From contig OX031061.1 in the NCBI GenBank assembly GCA_943736015.1, positions 15,261,290 to 15,325,289 of the forward strand: a stretch of DNA of 64,000 nt. Direction: 5' to 3'. Numbering within the stretch: position 1 is the stretch's first letter; each line of letters opens with the position of its first letter. Shown piece after piece: positions 20,535-30,846 of this stretch. Source of the DNA: Tridacna crocea. Taxonomy: Eukaryota; Mollusca; Bivalvia; Cardiida; Cardiidae. The translations under genes were made by a program, and so were the position numbers. The notes under the pieces are model-generated. The model searched no databases, had not been told where the DNA came from, and worked only from the letters and a program-made list of their open reading frames with translations.

Positions 20535-20763
20535 TTAACTCTTGGTTGCTAAGCCCGAAGTGACTAAATACGATATTGCGGACTATGTAGATCAAGATCA
20601 GACAGTGCGTTCAGCTTCCGTGCAGTCTGATCTTGGATCTACATTGTCCGATAAGATAGATTGTTCAGGAGAAATAAATGTGAAATTGTTTCGATTTGTT
20701 CTTTTGCTAGAAATTTTCTTTTTTTTCTATGTAGCGATAACGCAGCTTTCACCAGGAGGTTAA
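20535..20763 (+). mobile_element. fam-B, full length with TTAA ends
   Basis: 229 bp from TTAACTCTTGGTTGCTAAGC to CCAGGAGGTTAA. The stem at 20585-20655 has a mutated left inner arm (CAGACAGTGCG). Confidence 0.75.
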
Positions 20764-21221
20764 AAAACACATCTATCAAATTTTCGATTTAATCAAATTA
20801 AGAATGAACTTGTATCGTTTGCAACTGCAAGTAGTGAAAACTTAATGTTTAAAACTTTCTTTTTTTTTTTCGACTTTGACTTACATATTGAAGGGAAAAA
20901 AAAATGATTAGATTTGATTAAGAAGATTGATATGATGAATGACTTTGGGGTACATCAGTCTTTTGATTGGCTTATTTGCCCACTTGAAATGTAACAATTT
21001 ATGATTTTTTCTATGGCATTGAGAAGTGCTTATTCAGCATCGAAATAGGTAATTGATATTTTGAAATTATTTTTCAAAAAAGGTTTAAATACCTTTGATT
21101 GAAGGTGCTAGGAAGAACAGAATTATGTAGGGAAACTTTGCTTATCTTTGTGATATAAAAAATGTCAAAAATATTCATTTATCGTTCTCGTTTTTGCGGG
21201 GGGGGGGGGGGGGAAGGGGGA
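20764..21221. other. No gene seen; poly-G run
   Basis: AT-rich. A run of 16 G lies at 21198-21213. Confidence 0.6.
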
Positions 21222-21450
21222 AGTGGTTTGACGTGGCTCAATTGTAAAGTATATAACGCGCAACCTGGAGGTGCCGGGTTTGGGCCTAAACGGAAGCACT
21301 AGGTTTTTGGTGGGGTGTCTCTTGACAAGATACTTCGGATCCCCAGCCTATAGTACAGGTTAAACGCAGGACTTACATGAAGTAAAGAGCTGTCGTCGTG
21401 TTGTGAGTGTAAAAATGTTGAAAGCGGCGTAAAACACCATTTAATATCAT
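21222..21450 (+). mobile_element. tRNA-like SINE
   Basis: GACGTGGCTCAATTGTAAAG (A-box-like), GGTGCCGGGTTTGGGCC (worn B box), a body with CTCTTGACAAGATACTTCGGATCCCC, and the 3' end ATGTTGAAAGCGGCGTAAAACACCA typical of the SINE tails in this window. Confidence 0.7.
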
Positions 21451-21584
21451 TTTCGCAAAGTTGGTGCTAATCACTGTCGTAGATCTACAAGGCGAAGGTC
21501 GTCGAGGCTTATGTCATACTAATATTGTGGTCCTTCTTCATGTATCTATACATTCCATGATATATTTTCCATTATTTAGGATGA

Positions 21585-21775
21585 AGGTTTTTGAAAACCT
21601 TGTGAGAAAAGGAGAAAATGCTGGTTACCAGCATTTTCTCCTTTTCACACAATGTTTTCTGCCTTTTCAAGGATAGATTCCATCAGTTGAGCAGATTGAA
21701 ATTGAAGTTTGTAAATTGCATCTGAGATGTCCAAGTCTTAAATTTTTGTATGTCTAGAAAAGGGATATAGCTGTA
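21585..21775 (+). mobile_element. fam-A, good hairpin, worn flanks
   Basis: Stem at 21594-21660 with matched CCTTGTGAGAAAAG / CTTTTCACACAATG. Outer parts are only faintly recognisable (TTGAAATTGAAG; AGAAAAGGGATATAG). Confidence 0.65.
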
Positions 21776-22716
21776 GATGCAAACCTTTTTCATCTTTTAC
21801 GCAATACGAGTATAACTATTCTGATCTTTTAAAAGATATAGATATGTTATGAAATAAACTCCCATAGCAAACCAAATATCGTGTATTTTCACTATTTGGA
21901 AAAGGAGCCATTTGAAACTATGAGTTCGTCTGTTATATGAAATAGGGACCATCCTTTAGTTATTTCCTATGTTGTGCCACATTGGTGCCAATAAGATGGT
22001 ACTTGGTTTTTATCCTTGATTTTCTTGGACCACATAGCCATTATTTTTTTATGTAATATCTCATTTATATCCGGCCAGATTGTTTTACAAATGGGTATAC
22101 TTTGTATATATACATTTCTCTCTAATAATTAAAAAAATAGAATTTAATGTGAAATTACCGAGGGATCTTACATGGAATAAAATAAGATGTATTTATTGAA
22201 ATCATCTACATGGAAAATCAAGGATAAAAACAGAGGAACAGAGGTAAAAAGGACCAGTCTGTTATTTTGTTACTATTTGTCTTTTACCTGGAAAGGGAGA
22301 TAATTAGAATGACAGGAAAGGCCCCCATTGGCTTATTAGACCTGGGGTTCTATGATCCCTGTCCAGACTAAGTTAAAACATTTTATATAAATACCTTGCA
22401 AGAAACGAACTCTATCATTTGTTCATCTGCTTGTCTGTCTATCTTTCTGTCCGTATGTCAACATTCTTTGTTTAGTACAAACGGCATCCAGAGACACAGT
22501 CTAATCTTCCTTGTAGATCGATTGCAATTCTACAAAGTTCTCATAGGTTTATGGAAAGTAGAGCGTCTAAAGCTCTCACACGCTTTTTGTCTTTCAAGAT
22601 TCAACTATTTCGTAATCTCTGTTAAAAGTCTTTCGTAATTTCTTGAACTCTGAATAAAATCATGTAAATGAACAGTCGTTGTTTATTTGTCTTTATGCAT
22701 TATATTGGCGTAGATC
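21776..22716. other. No gene seen; 19-bp inverted repeat
   Basis: Unique AT-rich sequence. A perfect 19-bp inverted repeat (GTTTTTATCCTTGATTTTC) occurs at 22006-22024 and 22213-22231. No gene recognised. Confidence 0.55.
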
Positions 22717-22946
22717 GTAACCCTTTACCCCATGAGGCATTTCTATGGTATTTCTAGTTGACCCTAAATAACAGCAAGGATGAAGCAGTTTCTTATGTGT
22801 ATATGACACCATTTGTAAGCATAGAAAACATTGTGACAAAAAGTGAAATTGCTCGTCACTAGCAATTTCACCTTTAGCCACAATGTTTTCCAAAGGCTCC
22901 TACAAGCAGTGTGTAGAAATGAGTATCTGTGGAGTAAAGGGTTTAA
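22717..22946 (-). mobile_element. fam-D, near complete
   Basis: GTAACCCTTTACCCC to GTAAAGGGTTTAA. Stem at 22824-22890 with loop TTGCTCGTCACTAGCAA. Confidence 0.8.
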
Positions 22947-23049
22947 CACGTGAAAATAACTTAAGAATCTTCTTTTAATAAAGACATCTGCAGACAACAA
23001 ATTAAATATGTTTCTATGGGATTGATAGGTACGCCGCCGCATTTTTGCT

Positions 23050-23229
23050 TTAACCCAAACAATCCCTGGTTGTACGACCCTGAGATAGAAGCCTTTTGAA
23101 AACATTATGGGAAGGAAAAGGAGAAAATGCTGGTAATACAAATTTCAAGTTTTGAGTAACATTTACTTTCTCGACTGCAAGTGCTCGCAATTTGGACCAG
23201 TCTAAAATTTTGTCGTTTGGTAGAGTTAA
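23050..23229 (+). mobile_element. fam-A, right stem arm deleted
   Basis: The left arm ends at ATGCTGGTAA and continues directly as TACAAATTTCAAG. The same kind of half-stem loss is seen at 12463. Bases 23235-23265 (AACGGCGTTAAACACTA) look like a SINE tail. Confidence 0.75.
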
Positions 23230-23391
23230 GTAATCGCAATAACGGCGTTAAACACTACACAGACAAATTACAAAGTACCGATTTCTTTTTGATACAAAGG
23301 CAGTCACTGTTTTATTCAAGGACATTTCAATACTAGCCCAGTGTTTTATGAATAGACAAAAATACAACTCTGCAAGTACCAAGGTCAACAT

Positions 23392-23624
23392 TTAACCCTT
23401 TACTCCATAGATACTCATTTCTACACATTGCTTGTAGGAGCATATGGAAAACATTGTGGCAAAAGGTGAAATTGCTCGTGACGAGCAATTTCACCTTTTG
23501 TCACCATGTTTTCTATGCTATCAAAAGGTGTCATTTACACATAAGAAACGGCTTCATCCTTGCTATTATTTAGGGTCAATTAGAGATACCATAGAAATAA
23601 ATGCCATATGGGGTAAAGGGTTAA
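23392..23624 (+). mobile_element. fam-D, complete
   Basis: 233 bp with TTAA at both ends. Stem at 23446-23512, loop TTGCTCGTGACGAGCAA, perfect over the inner 30 bases. Confidence 0.85.
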
Positions 23625-23644
23625 ACGCATTCTCTCAGAACCAA

Positions 23645-23865
23645 ACGACAAAAGTTTAGCCACGTCCAAATTTGAAAGCATTTGTAGACGAAGTTTGTCA
23701 GTCTGGGTACAGTACCAGTAGGTTACATGTCTTTGAAAGGATAGAAAGCATTGTGGGAAAAGAAGAAAATGCTGGTTTCCAACAATTTCTCCTTTTCCCT
23801 AAATGTTTAAAACATGTTCTTTCTTATGGTCGATAAAATTTGGACTTGTTTGGTAAAGGGAAAAA
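23645..23865 (-). mobile_element. fam-A, worn
   Basis: Both flanks are recognisable; the stem at 23745-23808 has a broken centre (GCTGGTTTCCAACAATTTC). Confidence 0.65.
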
Positions 23866-23925
23866 TCACTGGTATAGAAATTTATTGACTCTATACAAAA
23901 AGAGAAAATTCTGGACGTGTCCAAA

Positions 23926-24155
23926 CTAACTCATTACCAAACGGCAATATTATAGACTTGTCAAAATTGAATGCATTTACAGACGACAAAAAAAAAAGTG
24001 ACTGAAAACTTGAAATTTGTTTTGTGAAGGGTGGAAAACATTGTGGAAAAAGAAGAAAATAGTGGTTACCAGCATTTTCTCCTTTTTCCACAATGTTTTC
24101 TAAAGGCTTCTTTCTCAGGGGCGTCAAAAGTAGGGATTGTGTGGTAATGGGTTAA
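23926..24155 (-). mobile_element. fam-A, near complete
   Basis: CTAACTCATTACCAAACGG start, GTGGTAATGGGTTAA end. Stem at 24030-24100 uses GAAGAAAATAGTGGTTACC. Confidence 0.8.
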
Positions 24156-24345
24156 AAGCATTTCAAGATTACAAGATGTATACTTATGATCAAAACGATG
24201 AAATTCGTAGACCTGTGAGAAAGTAGGAAACATTGTGGGAAAAGGAGAAAATGCTGGTTACCAGCATTTTCTCCTTTTGCCACAATGTTTTCAAATGCAT
24301 TCTTTCTTGTGGTCGTTAAAACATAGGATTATTCAGAAAAGGGAT
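24152..24345 (-). mobile_element. fam-A, left part shortened, shared TTAA
   Basis: Shares TTAA at 24152 with the previous copy. Hairpin at 24228-24294 is good; flanks are worn. Confidence 0.65.
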
Positions 24346-24541
24346 TATTTAGTAAAGGTAAATCATTGGTTAATAATCATTAAGGTAATAACAGTATAGT
24401 TTTGAAAAGAAAGGAGACCAAGGAAGTTTACATTAAGGAGATACAGACGTACCAATTATTGCGCAATAATGTTTGATCATTTTAATGGATAGTTTACCAA
24501 TGGCCTTGCTTTTAGCATGAAGCCAAGTTAAATATAGGCCT

Positions 24542-24998
24542 ATAGAGGATATTTGTTTTTTTCGGTGAAAGATCGAAATTTATTTCATCGAGTGGACACC
24601 ATCGGTAATATTTTCACTCGTGGCTACGTCACTCGTGAAAATATTACCGATGGTGTTCATGAGATGAAATAAATTTCGATCTTTCACCGAAAAAAAAAAC
24701 AAATATTCTATTTATTTCATGCTTTTTACCCTTTCTGGGAGGAGCTTTATCAAAATTCAGTACAGTTCTTTTCCGTTAAATTCCCCGTGGCTTACCCCTC
24801 CCGCATAGCAACGTTACGTCAAGCGCGAGAAATGTAAGGTATATGACGTCATATTTCCCCTCTGGTTGTGAAGCACGCCCAATTGACCTAGGCAACAAGA
24901 ACGTGAAAATCGGTATTTTCACTGGTGGTACCAGTGTAAAATCGAAAAATATTTTCACTGCTATTTCTCGATATCCTACCGGAAAGCATGAAATAATA
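24542..24998 (+). mobile_element. fam-F element (type copy)
   Basis: Starts ATAGAGGATATTTG and ends GCATGAAATAATA. The left third is a palindrome (24575-24695): TTCGGTGAAAGATCG.. to ACCATCGGTAATATTTTCAC and mirrored. The remainder contains GGAGGAGCTTTATC, CGCATAGCAACGTTACG, a TATGACGTCATA motif and GGTATTTTCACTGGTGG. Four more copies occur (40750, 46022, 54918, 55363). No coding capacity. Confidence 0.8.
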
Positions 24999-25278
24999 AA
25001 GCGTCTTTCACAAGTTTACTCTTCGGCTGCTAAGTGACGTTATAAGGACAAGGTTAGATGTAGGTACGGAATCGGCCGAGTTGTGACGAGTGAGTGGTAC
25101 CCTAATGAGAGCATTAAAAGAAAAAGAGATAACGTCCAAATTCAATACAAGTAGCATTAAGGTCAGTCACCCCTAAAACAGGGATGTCACTTACCGTTTT
25201 AATACTTCACACTGAAAGATGGAGTGATAAAGTTATTGAAATAGATTTACAAGTAATCAATCCTTACTCTGGCAAAAG
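24999..25278. other. No gene seen
   Basis: Nothing recognised. Confidence 0.5.
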
Positions 25279-25342
25279 AGGGTTAACTCATTACCAAACG
25301 AAAAAAAAAATAGACTGGTCCAAATTGAAAGGATTTGCAGAC
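25279..25342 (-). mobile_element. fam-A fragment
   Basis: GTTAACTCATTACCAAACG..GACTGGTCCAAATTGAAAGG.TTTGCAGAC, then cut at the hairpin that follows. Confidence 0.7.
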
Positions 25343-25379
25343 ATGATACTAAAGATTTTTCTAGAATCTTTAGTATCAT
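25343..25379. repeat. Perfect 15-bp hairpin
   Basis: ATGATACTAAAGATT / AATCTTTAGTATCAT with a 7-nt loop, exactly where fam-A sequence stops. Confidence 0.85.
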
Positions 25380-25826
25380 TTGATGTCTATAAATGTCTTA
25401 AAATCGAAAAAAATAATAGTAATAAGTAATACGAAAATACGCTCCCTTGCACTTCTTGTGACGTCAGCGAATGGAGTCTCGGACGAATCAAAATTTTCGG
25501 ATAGAGTTGTAAAACATGACGGATATCTCCGGTTGAAAGGTGTCTACTGAGGTATCGCCGGATGTCGCAGGTACATTGTCTTATTGTCTTGTCTATCGCT
25601 AGGCTAAATGTGATTATGATCAATGTTTGTTTCGTGGGTGATTTTGGTTGGGAAAGGCTGTCGGGTGCTAGCGCCAGCAATCGAGACGTTGCATTCCTTG
25701 TGTTTATATTATATAGGGGAGATTTTTTTTTCATGTTTTATCATTTATTTTGGTTATAGAACGTCAAATTCCTGTGGTTTACTTCAAAAACCTCGTAACT
25801 ACAGCTTGTAAAAACTGAAATTTTAC
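25380..25826. other. No gene seen; half of a hairpin repeat
   Basis: Bases 25774-25808 (GGTTTACTTCAAAAACCTC..) match one arm of the hairpins at 29761 and 57670. The 115-codon minus frame at 25387-25734 shows no recognisable domain. Confidence 0.5.
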
Positions 25827-26225
25827 TATGTGGGAAAGGTTTAGGGACAAATTTCATCTTTCGAAGCACATTTTGATTTATCGAAGCGATTTTCAGGAAA
25901 TATTGTGGTGAAAAGAGAAAATGCTGGTCACCAGCAAAGTCTGAGCCAATTTTAATTTGTTGTCAGCTAAGAAATTTCCGTTTGTGACTTGTACTACACA
26001 GAAATATTGCTATGTGGGAAAGCTTTGGAGAAAAATCTCTTCATGCGAGGCACATTTGATTTGTCGAAAAGATCTTCAGAAAACATTGAAGGAAAAGGAG
26101 AAAATGCTGGTTACCAGTATTTTCTCCTTTTCCCAGAATGTTTTCGGTCCCATCAAAGGCAACTAACATTTTGTTTTACTGTCTACAAATGCTTTCCGTT
26201 CGTAAAAGACTAAAATAAAGTAATG
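25827..26225. repeat. Duplicated fam-A-like hairpin unit, two copies ~185 bp apart
   Basis: TATGTGGGAAAG.TTT...GCACATTT.GATTT.TCGAA..GAT.TTCAG.AAA.ATTG occurs twice, each leading into a fam-A-type stem (25895-25940 partial, 26075-26145 good). Confidence 0.65.
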
Positions 26226-26258
26226 TGGAAGACAAATTCCAACAATACAGGCACATTT

Positions 26259-26540
26259 AGTCGAGCCCCGATAGCTCGGTAGCGTACAGGACTTGAGAAC
26301 AGGGAGTCGCAGGTTTAATCCCTGGCTCGGCCAATTTCTTTCCGAGGATTGATGATTGTCATTGCAACATGCTTCAGGCCTCCCTCACCGCGGACCATGG
26401 TTTTTACGATGGTTGTATGGGAAAGCAGCCAGTGGCTTGGAAAGATTAATGTGCGGAGAAATGGTACTAGAAACTCTAAGAATGTATGGATGGGTGCACT
26501 GGCTGCTGATGTTGAAAACGGCGTTATGAAATACACAATC
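26259..26540 (+). mobile_element. SINE-1, nearly full
   Basis: A box GATAGCTCGGTAGCG, B box AGGTTTAATCCC, body GATTGTCATTGCAACATG, GGGAAAGCAGCCAGTGGC, 3' GTTGAAAACGGCGTTATG. The tail merges into (CATC)n. Confidence 0.85.
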
Positions 26541-26572
26541 CATCCATCCATCCATCCATCCATCCATCCATT
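26538..26572. repeat. (CATC)n microsatellite at SINE-1 tail
   Basis: Eight CATC units directly after ACACAATC. Confidence 0.95.
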
Positions 26573-26579
26573 CAGTCGA

Positions 26580-26660
26580 TGAATTGGGACAGATTTAATT
26601 TGATGTCTGCAAATCTAAAATTTTGTCGAAAGGTATTGCAATTTTTATGTTCTATTTTTT
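26580..26660 (+). mobile_element. fam-A right-end fragment
   Basis: AATTTGATGTCTGCAAATC..AAAATTTTGTCGAAAGG only. Confidence 0.45.
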
Positions 26661-26804
26661 TTTTGTATGTGCGTATTTGTGATATGCTGTCTACCTGTCT
26701 CTCGTGTGTGATAAGTTGGAAAGTGTAATTAATTAACTGCTAACCATTTCACTAATTAAAACATTTGCCGCGATGTACCGGTAACAGGTTTTGCTTTCCC
26801 GAAA

Positions 26805-27005
26805 TCTTGACCCTTTACCACACCATCCCGTGAGTTGACGTACCTGTGGAAGATGTCTTTTGAAAACATTGAAGCAAACGGAAAAATGCCAGTAACCGGA
26901 ATGTGTCTTACCCTATCAAAGACACGTTTCACAATTATTTTAGATGTATTTGAATCCCTTGTTGTTTGTAAATGATTTCAACTTCGACAACTTTATGTTA
27001 TGTGG
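26805..27005 (+). mobile_element. fam-A, decayed
   Basis: CCCTTTACCACACCATCCCG.GAGTTGACG, CTTTTGAAAACATTGAAGC; the stem is mostly gone (GCCAGTAACCGG). Confidence 0.6.
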
Positions 27006-27664
27006 ACACCAGATTTAGATGTATAAATTTATGACAGTGACGTAATGCTACGGTGTCATGTGTCCCACTTTTTTACTTTATTGTTACGCAAAATTATCTC
27101 GATAAAATGGAACAATTCGTTAGAACGAAATAATGCATCGATAAAAAACGAAAATTGTTCTCTATGAAACCAAATAATTCGTTAAACAGCATTTATAACT
27201 GGTTTTAACGAAAAAGTGATTGATTATAACGAATTTTAAAATGATTTTCAAAAATTGACTCCTTATCAAAATTAATGACAAAATTTTGGACATGACGAAA
27301 TTGAAAGCGTTTGTTGATGACAAATAGTGGTTTTAGAAGTAGTACAAAAATACTCATTTTTAATCATAGAAAATTTTCTAGGATAATATTACAATGGAAA
27401 TAGCTGTTTTCTATTACGGGCCCTGTTCCCTAAATTAGTTTTTACTGGTTATACAGATGAAAATAAAATAAAACCTGATACTGACAGACAATGACTGAAC
27501 GGTAACTTGCAAATAGTCCTTCGAACGGTTTTGTCACGGCCTGGTTACCATGTCCTAGCCTTGAAGCCTGAATAAATTTTCAACTGACAACATCGAAATC
27601 CCATCCTATTGTCCAAAAAAGGATAATATGTCAATATTTACTTAACCTTTTCTTATTTTGAAAG
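27006..27664. other. No gene seen; low-copy repeat
   Basis: Bases 27272-27335 hold a fam-A left fragment. Bases 27345-27425 are related, in inverse orientation, to 55945-56032 (AGAAAACAGCT.TTT; CCTAGAAAATTT). Many AACGAA words at 27110-27235. Confidence 0.5.
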
Positions 27665-27899
27665 TTAACTCTTGACCAAACAACCAAACGGTTTTAGATC
27701 CTTTAACGTCGAATGCCTAGCCAGCCGTCATATTAGATGTAGCTAAAAAGATGGAAATTGCTTCTAGAAAAATGGAGAAAACATCATGAGAAAAGAAGAA
27801 AATGCTGTTCACCAGCATTTTCTTCTTATCCTACGATGCTTTTCGAAAAGCTTCTTTCTCGGGGTCGTGAAGAGTTGGTGTTTGTGTGGTAAAGTGTCA
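27665..27899 (-). mobile_element. fam-A, worn
   Basis: TTAACTCTTGACC start, stem at 27780-27845 (GAAGAAAATGCTGTTCACCAGC), right end GTGGTAAAGTGTCAA. Confidence 0.65.
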
Positions 27900-28451
27900 A
27901 ATCTTGGTCTCTTTGACCGCAGAGAAAAAATGCTTTTACCAGAAAATAATTGAAACTAATGTACAGTAAGTGGCCATTAATATTTCATTGAAGTCCGATG
28001 TGTATATGGCTGTATTGAAACTTTACTTGTTTATTTCATAATTTTTGTTAATTCATCAGGAATTAATGGCGGGTAATAAGATTGGGTAATTTATAGTAAC
28101 TACCAGTAGTGTCTTGGTCGTTTGTCCCAAATTCTTGATTCGCGTACCACGTGACATCAGTGGGAGGAGCGATCTATCATCTGGCGTTTGTTATACAATC
28201 ATTTTTGAATTACCAACTTAGACTTACCTGCACTAGTGTTGATCTGTTTTCAGCTAATTGGTTTACAGAATTACAAGATGGCCCCTTTTTGCGTGATGGG
28301 TCACAAATACTTTACCCCTTTTTCCATACAGCATGTTCAAATACATACATGTATAATGAAATAAAAAGTGCAAACTGTCGTCTGTAATGACAGATACTGC
28401 CATGTGACACACAGACTGACCTTGACCTAGCTGGGTACTTCCGGCAAAAGC
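27900..28451. other. No gene seen
   Basis: Unique. The 78-codon frame at 28151-28387 has no recognisable motif. Confidence 0.5.
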
Positions 28452-28583
28452 ACTGACCCTTCAGCAAACAACCCATGTTTTACCGACCCTGAAGAAGAAA
28501 GCTGTTGAAATTTTCGTGAGAAAATGAAAGAAAAATGTTGGTAGCCACTAGCCAAGGATTTTTCCCTTTTTTCCCAATCAAGT
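28452..28583 (+). mobile_element. fam-A, cut by the next repeat
   Basis: TGACCCTTCAGCAAACAACCC.TGTTTTACCGACCC, decayed stem. It ends where CGTTGTCTGCGCATG begins. Confidence 0.55.
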
Positions 28584-28584
28584 T

Positions 28585-28945
28585 CGTTGTCTGCGCATGT
28601 CACATTCTTTGAAGATTCGCCCCGTCTGCTATGACGCATCACCCCCCCCCCCCCGGGGGTGTAGTAATACACGCTAATAAAGAAGCAATGGATAAAATGG
28701 CTATTACCAATGCGTTTGAGGAGGAATCAGGCCTGTTTTAGCTCCAGATTTCTGGAAAATATAATATTTTAGCTGATCATAGCTGAATCAGATAGCGTTT
28801 TGTTGAGTAAACGTTTACTTAAGTTTGAAATTGTAAAGTAACGGTTGTCGGGTAGTTCTGTACCCAGAATGTCCAACTCCCAGAATGCCCTGGGCCCCAA
28901 ATTAGATGGGTATTAGTAGAATGCCATCTAGCGGGAGTAATGTCA
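28585..28945 (-). mobile_element. Copy of the CATTATCTCCCGC element, one end missing
   Basis: Inverse relative of 56884-57240: shares GTCTGCGCATGT, TGACGCATCAC, GAGGAGAAATCAGG-like, GATCATAGCTGA, AACGTTTACT and GCCATCTAGCGGGAG. Contains a C13 run then G5 at 28642-28659. Confidence 0.7.
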
Positions 28946-29245
28946 TCAAGTCTCTTTAACTAACTTTCAAATACCAAAATTTGATCAATTGAGCCACAAT
29001 TTAATCATTTGTTTCGCCGTGATTTGACTGAAATAATGTTGAAAACGACATAAAACACCTTTCAATAATAATTTCTCATGTGCAAATGCTTTTTGACGGC
29101 GGTTCAAGGGGTTAATTTATTTTCACTCGTTGGGCAAAGGGAAGAGAGTTAGATAAACAAATGGTTATTACACGGTGAATAAAGCCACCGTGTTTTTAGA
29201 CATCCGGCCTACGTATTGTTTGCACTGGGATAATTAATTCTGCTT
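28946..29245. other. No gene seen; SINE tail
   Basis: Bases 29015-29070 (TGACTGAAATAATGTTGAAAACG.CATAAAACACC) are a 5'-truncated SINE 3' end. The rest is unrecognised. Confidence 0.55.
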
Positions 29246-29462
29246 TTAATCCTTAGCGCTGCTTAACGCGACTCGCTGACCTTTTGCGGACAGTGTAGAT
29301 TCAAGATCAGACTGCACAGAACGTGCAGTCTGATCTTGAATCCACACTGTCCGACGAGGAGATATTTTTTCTTCGCGAAAATATATTTGAAATAGCATCA
29401 TTCGGGTTTTTGTTATCGAATTTAAAAGTTTTGTTTAAGTTTTGTAGCAGGATAAAAGTTAA
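29246..29462 (+). mobile_element. fam-B, complete
   Basis: TTAATCCTTAGCGCTGC to GCAGGATAAAAGTTAA. The stem at 29287-29353 is nearly perfect, with compensatory ATTCAAG/CTTGAAT. Confidence 0.85.
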
Positions 29463-29585
29463 GGTTGGTTTTTCGACTCGGTTCAAGCCTGTCTGTTTGG
29501 CGTTTGCGATGAAGGTAGATATACTGCGTCGTTTGTTTTAACTCTTATACAGACTGACTTTTAAATATGTAACATGAATTTTCCA

Positions 29586-29740
29586 AGTTCTGGGTGGTGT
29601 CCGTGATTATGAGGTAGAGCGTCGGCCTCGTAGTCATGAAGTCCCGAGTTCGCCACCCGGTGGTGCGGGTGTCAACTTAGGGATCCTTCATTCGGCGCGA
29701 GTACTGGTGTATTTCCCAGGAAGCGAATGTTGAACTTGTT
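29586..29740 (+). mobile_element. tRNA-like SINE
   Basis: GTGATTATGAGGTAGAGCG (A-box-like), CCCGAGTTCGCCACC (B-box-like), then GGTGTCAACTTAGGGATCC. Confidence 0.6.
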
Positions 29741-29760
29741 TCTCAATCGATGTAAGATAA

Positions 29761-29846
29761 ATATCGTCGGTTTACTTCAAAAACATCGTAACTACAGCTT
29801 GAAACAAGCTGTAGTTACAAGGTTTTTGAAGTAAAACCAACGATAT
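29761..29846. repeat. Long hairpin repeat
   Basis: ATATCGTCGGTTTACTTC.. mirrored as ..GAAGTAAAACCAACGATAT, arms about 38 bp, loop near GAAAC. Second full copy at 57670-57747. Confidence 0.85.
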
Positions 29847-29984
29847 GTTTAAACCTTCAAGCCGAAAGTAAAAACCCAAATTCTGCAATTTCACTTTTTT
29901 TTTTTGAAAAGACAACTTACGGGAGACCATTCCTTTTCCTTACTGCATAGCTTTCTCGTCTAAAATCAAGACCTGAGAGAATTC

Positions 29985-30080
29985 TCTTTGGCACAGTGGT
30001 TATTGTATTGGTCTTTTAATCCTCGAAAGAGAAGGTTATTTGTCCCTTCAAGGGTTCGAATCCCGCCTGAGAGGGTTTGT
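29985..30080 (+). mobile_element. tRNA-like sequence (SINE head or pseudo-tRNA)
   Basis: TTGGCACAGTGGTTATTG (A box), AAGGGTTCGAATCCC (perfect B box). Flanking CTCTTTGG / CCTGAGAG can pair as an acceptor stem. Extra bases in the middle argue against a working tRNA gene. Confidence 0.5.
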
Positions 30081-30300
30081 ATTTGAGCTATAAATTTATT
30101 TGTCTCTTTCTTTTGGACTTTGTTCGTAAGACATTAATTCCGTTTTTCATAGAACGTGACCCGTATCCAAACCATATCCTGTGGCACGAGACAGATTAAC
30201 ATCAGTTGGATAACTTTTGTCATTACTCACACCAGGATAAGATCTCATGAATATTCAGAAAGATGACTGTAACATTATCGAGTAAACAAGCCTATCTGTT

Positions 30301-30520
30301 TTAACTCTTTATCAAACGATAAATTTACAGACAGTTCCAAATTGAAAGCATTTGTAGAAGACAAAATGAAAGTGACTGAAAATTTGAGATTTGTTTTATG
30401 AAGGGTAGAAACATTGTTGGAAAAGGAGAAAATGCTGGTTACCAGCATTTTCTCCTTTTCCCACAAAGTTTTCTAAAGGTTTCTATCTGAGAGTCGTCAA
30501 AAGTTGTCATTGTGTCGCGG
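30301..30520 (-). mobile_element. fam-A, good hairpin, right end lost
   Basis: TTAACTCTTTATCAAACG start, stem at 30407-30474. The right flank ends at TCATTGTGTCGCGGG. Confidence 0.75.
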
Positions 30521-30554
30521 GAGAGGGGACACAAGGTTGTAAGCTCTGCTGCGT

Positions 30555-30745
30555 AAAAACGGGGTTTAATACATCTGTTAAAAAGTAAAGACCTATATCA
30601 GGCTGACCTAGATCAAGTGTTTTGCTTTTCTTAATTTTCTGCATATCAAAGGACTGTTCTACCTCACGATGTTGCAGGTTGTTAGAGTAAATGAATGGAT
30701 TTGTGGGTCTGTGATCACGTGAAAACTTACCTGGTGTAATGCATC
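30555..30745 (+). mobile_element. fam-C, one stem arm lost
   Basis: AAAACGGGGTTTAATACATC, then AGACCTATATCAGGCTGACC without a mirror, then CAAAGGACTGTTCTACCTCACG and a GGTGTAATGCATC end. Confidence 0.65.
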
Positions 30746-30755
30746 ATCGAGACGT

Positions 30756-30846
30756 ATTTTGAGGAGAGAGAGAGACAGAGAGACGGACCGACGGACGGAC
30801 ACACGGGGGAGAGAGAGAGCGAGAGAGAGAGAGAGAGAGGGGGGTA
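30756..30846. repeat. (GA)n-rich microsatellite with GACG units
   Basis: GAGAGAGACAGAGAGACGGACCGACGG.. then AGAGAGAGCGAGAGAG. Confidence 0.95.

Noticed and set aside
29985..30080. Functional tRNA gene
   Set aside because: A and B boxes are present, but the spacing between them and extra bases do not allow a normal cloverleaf; a SINE head or pseudo-tRNA fits better.
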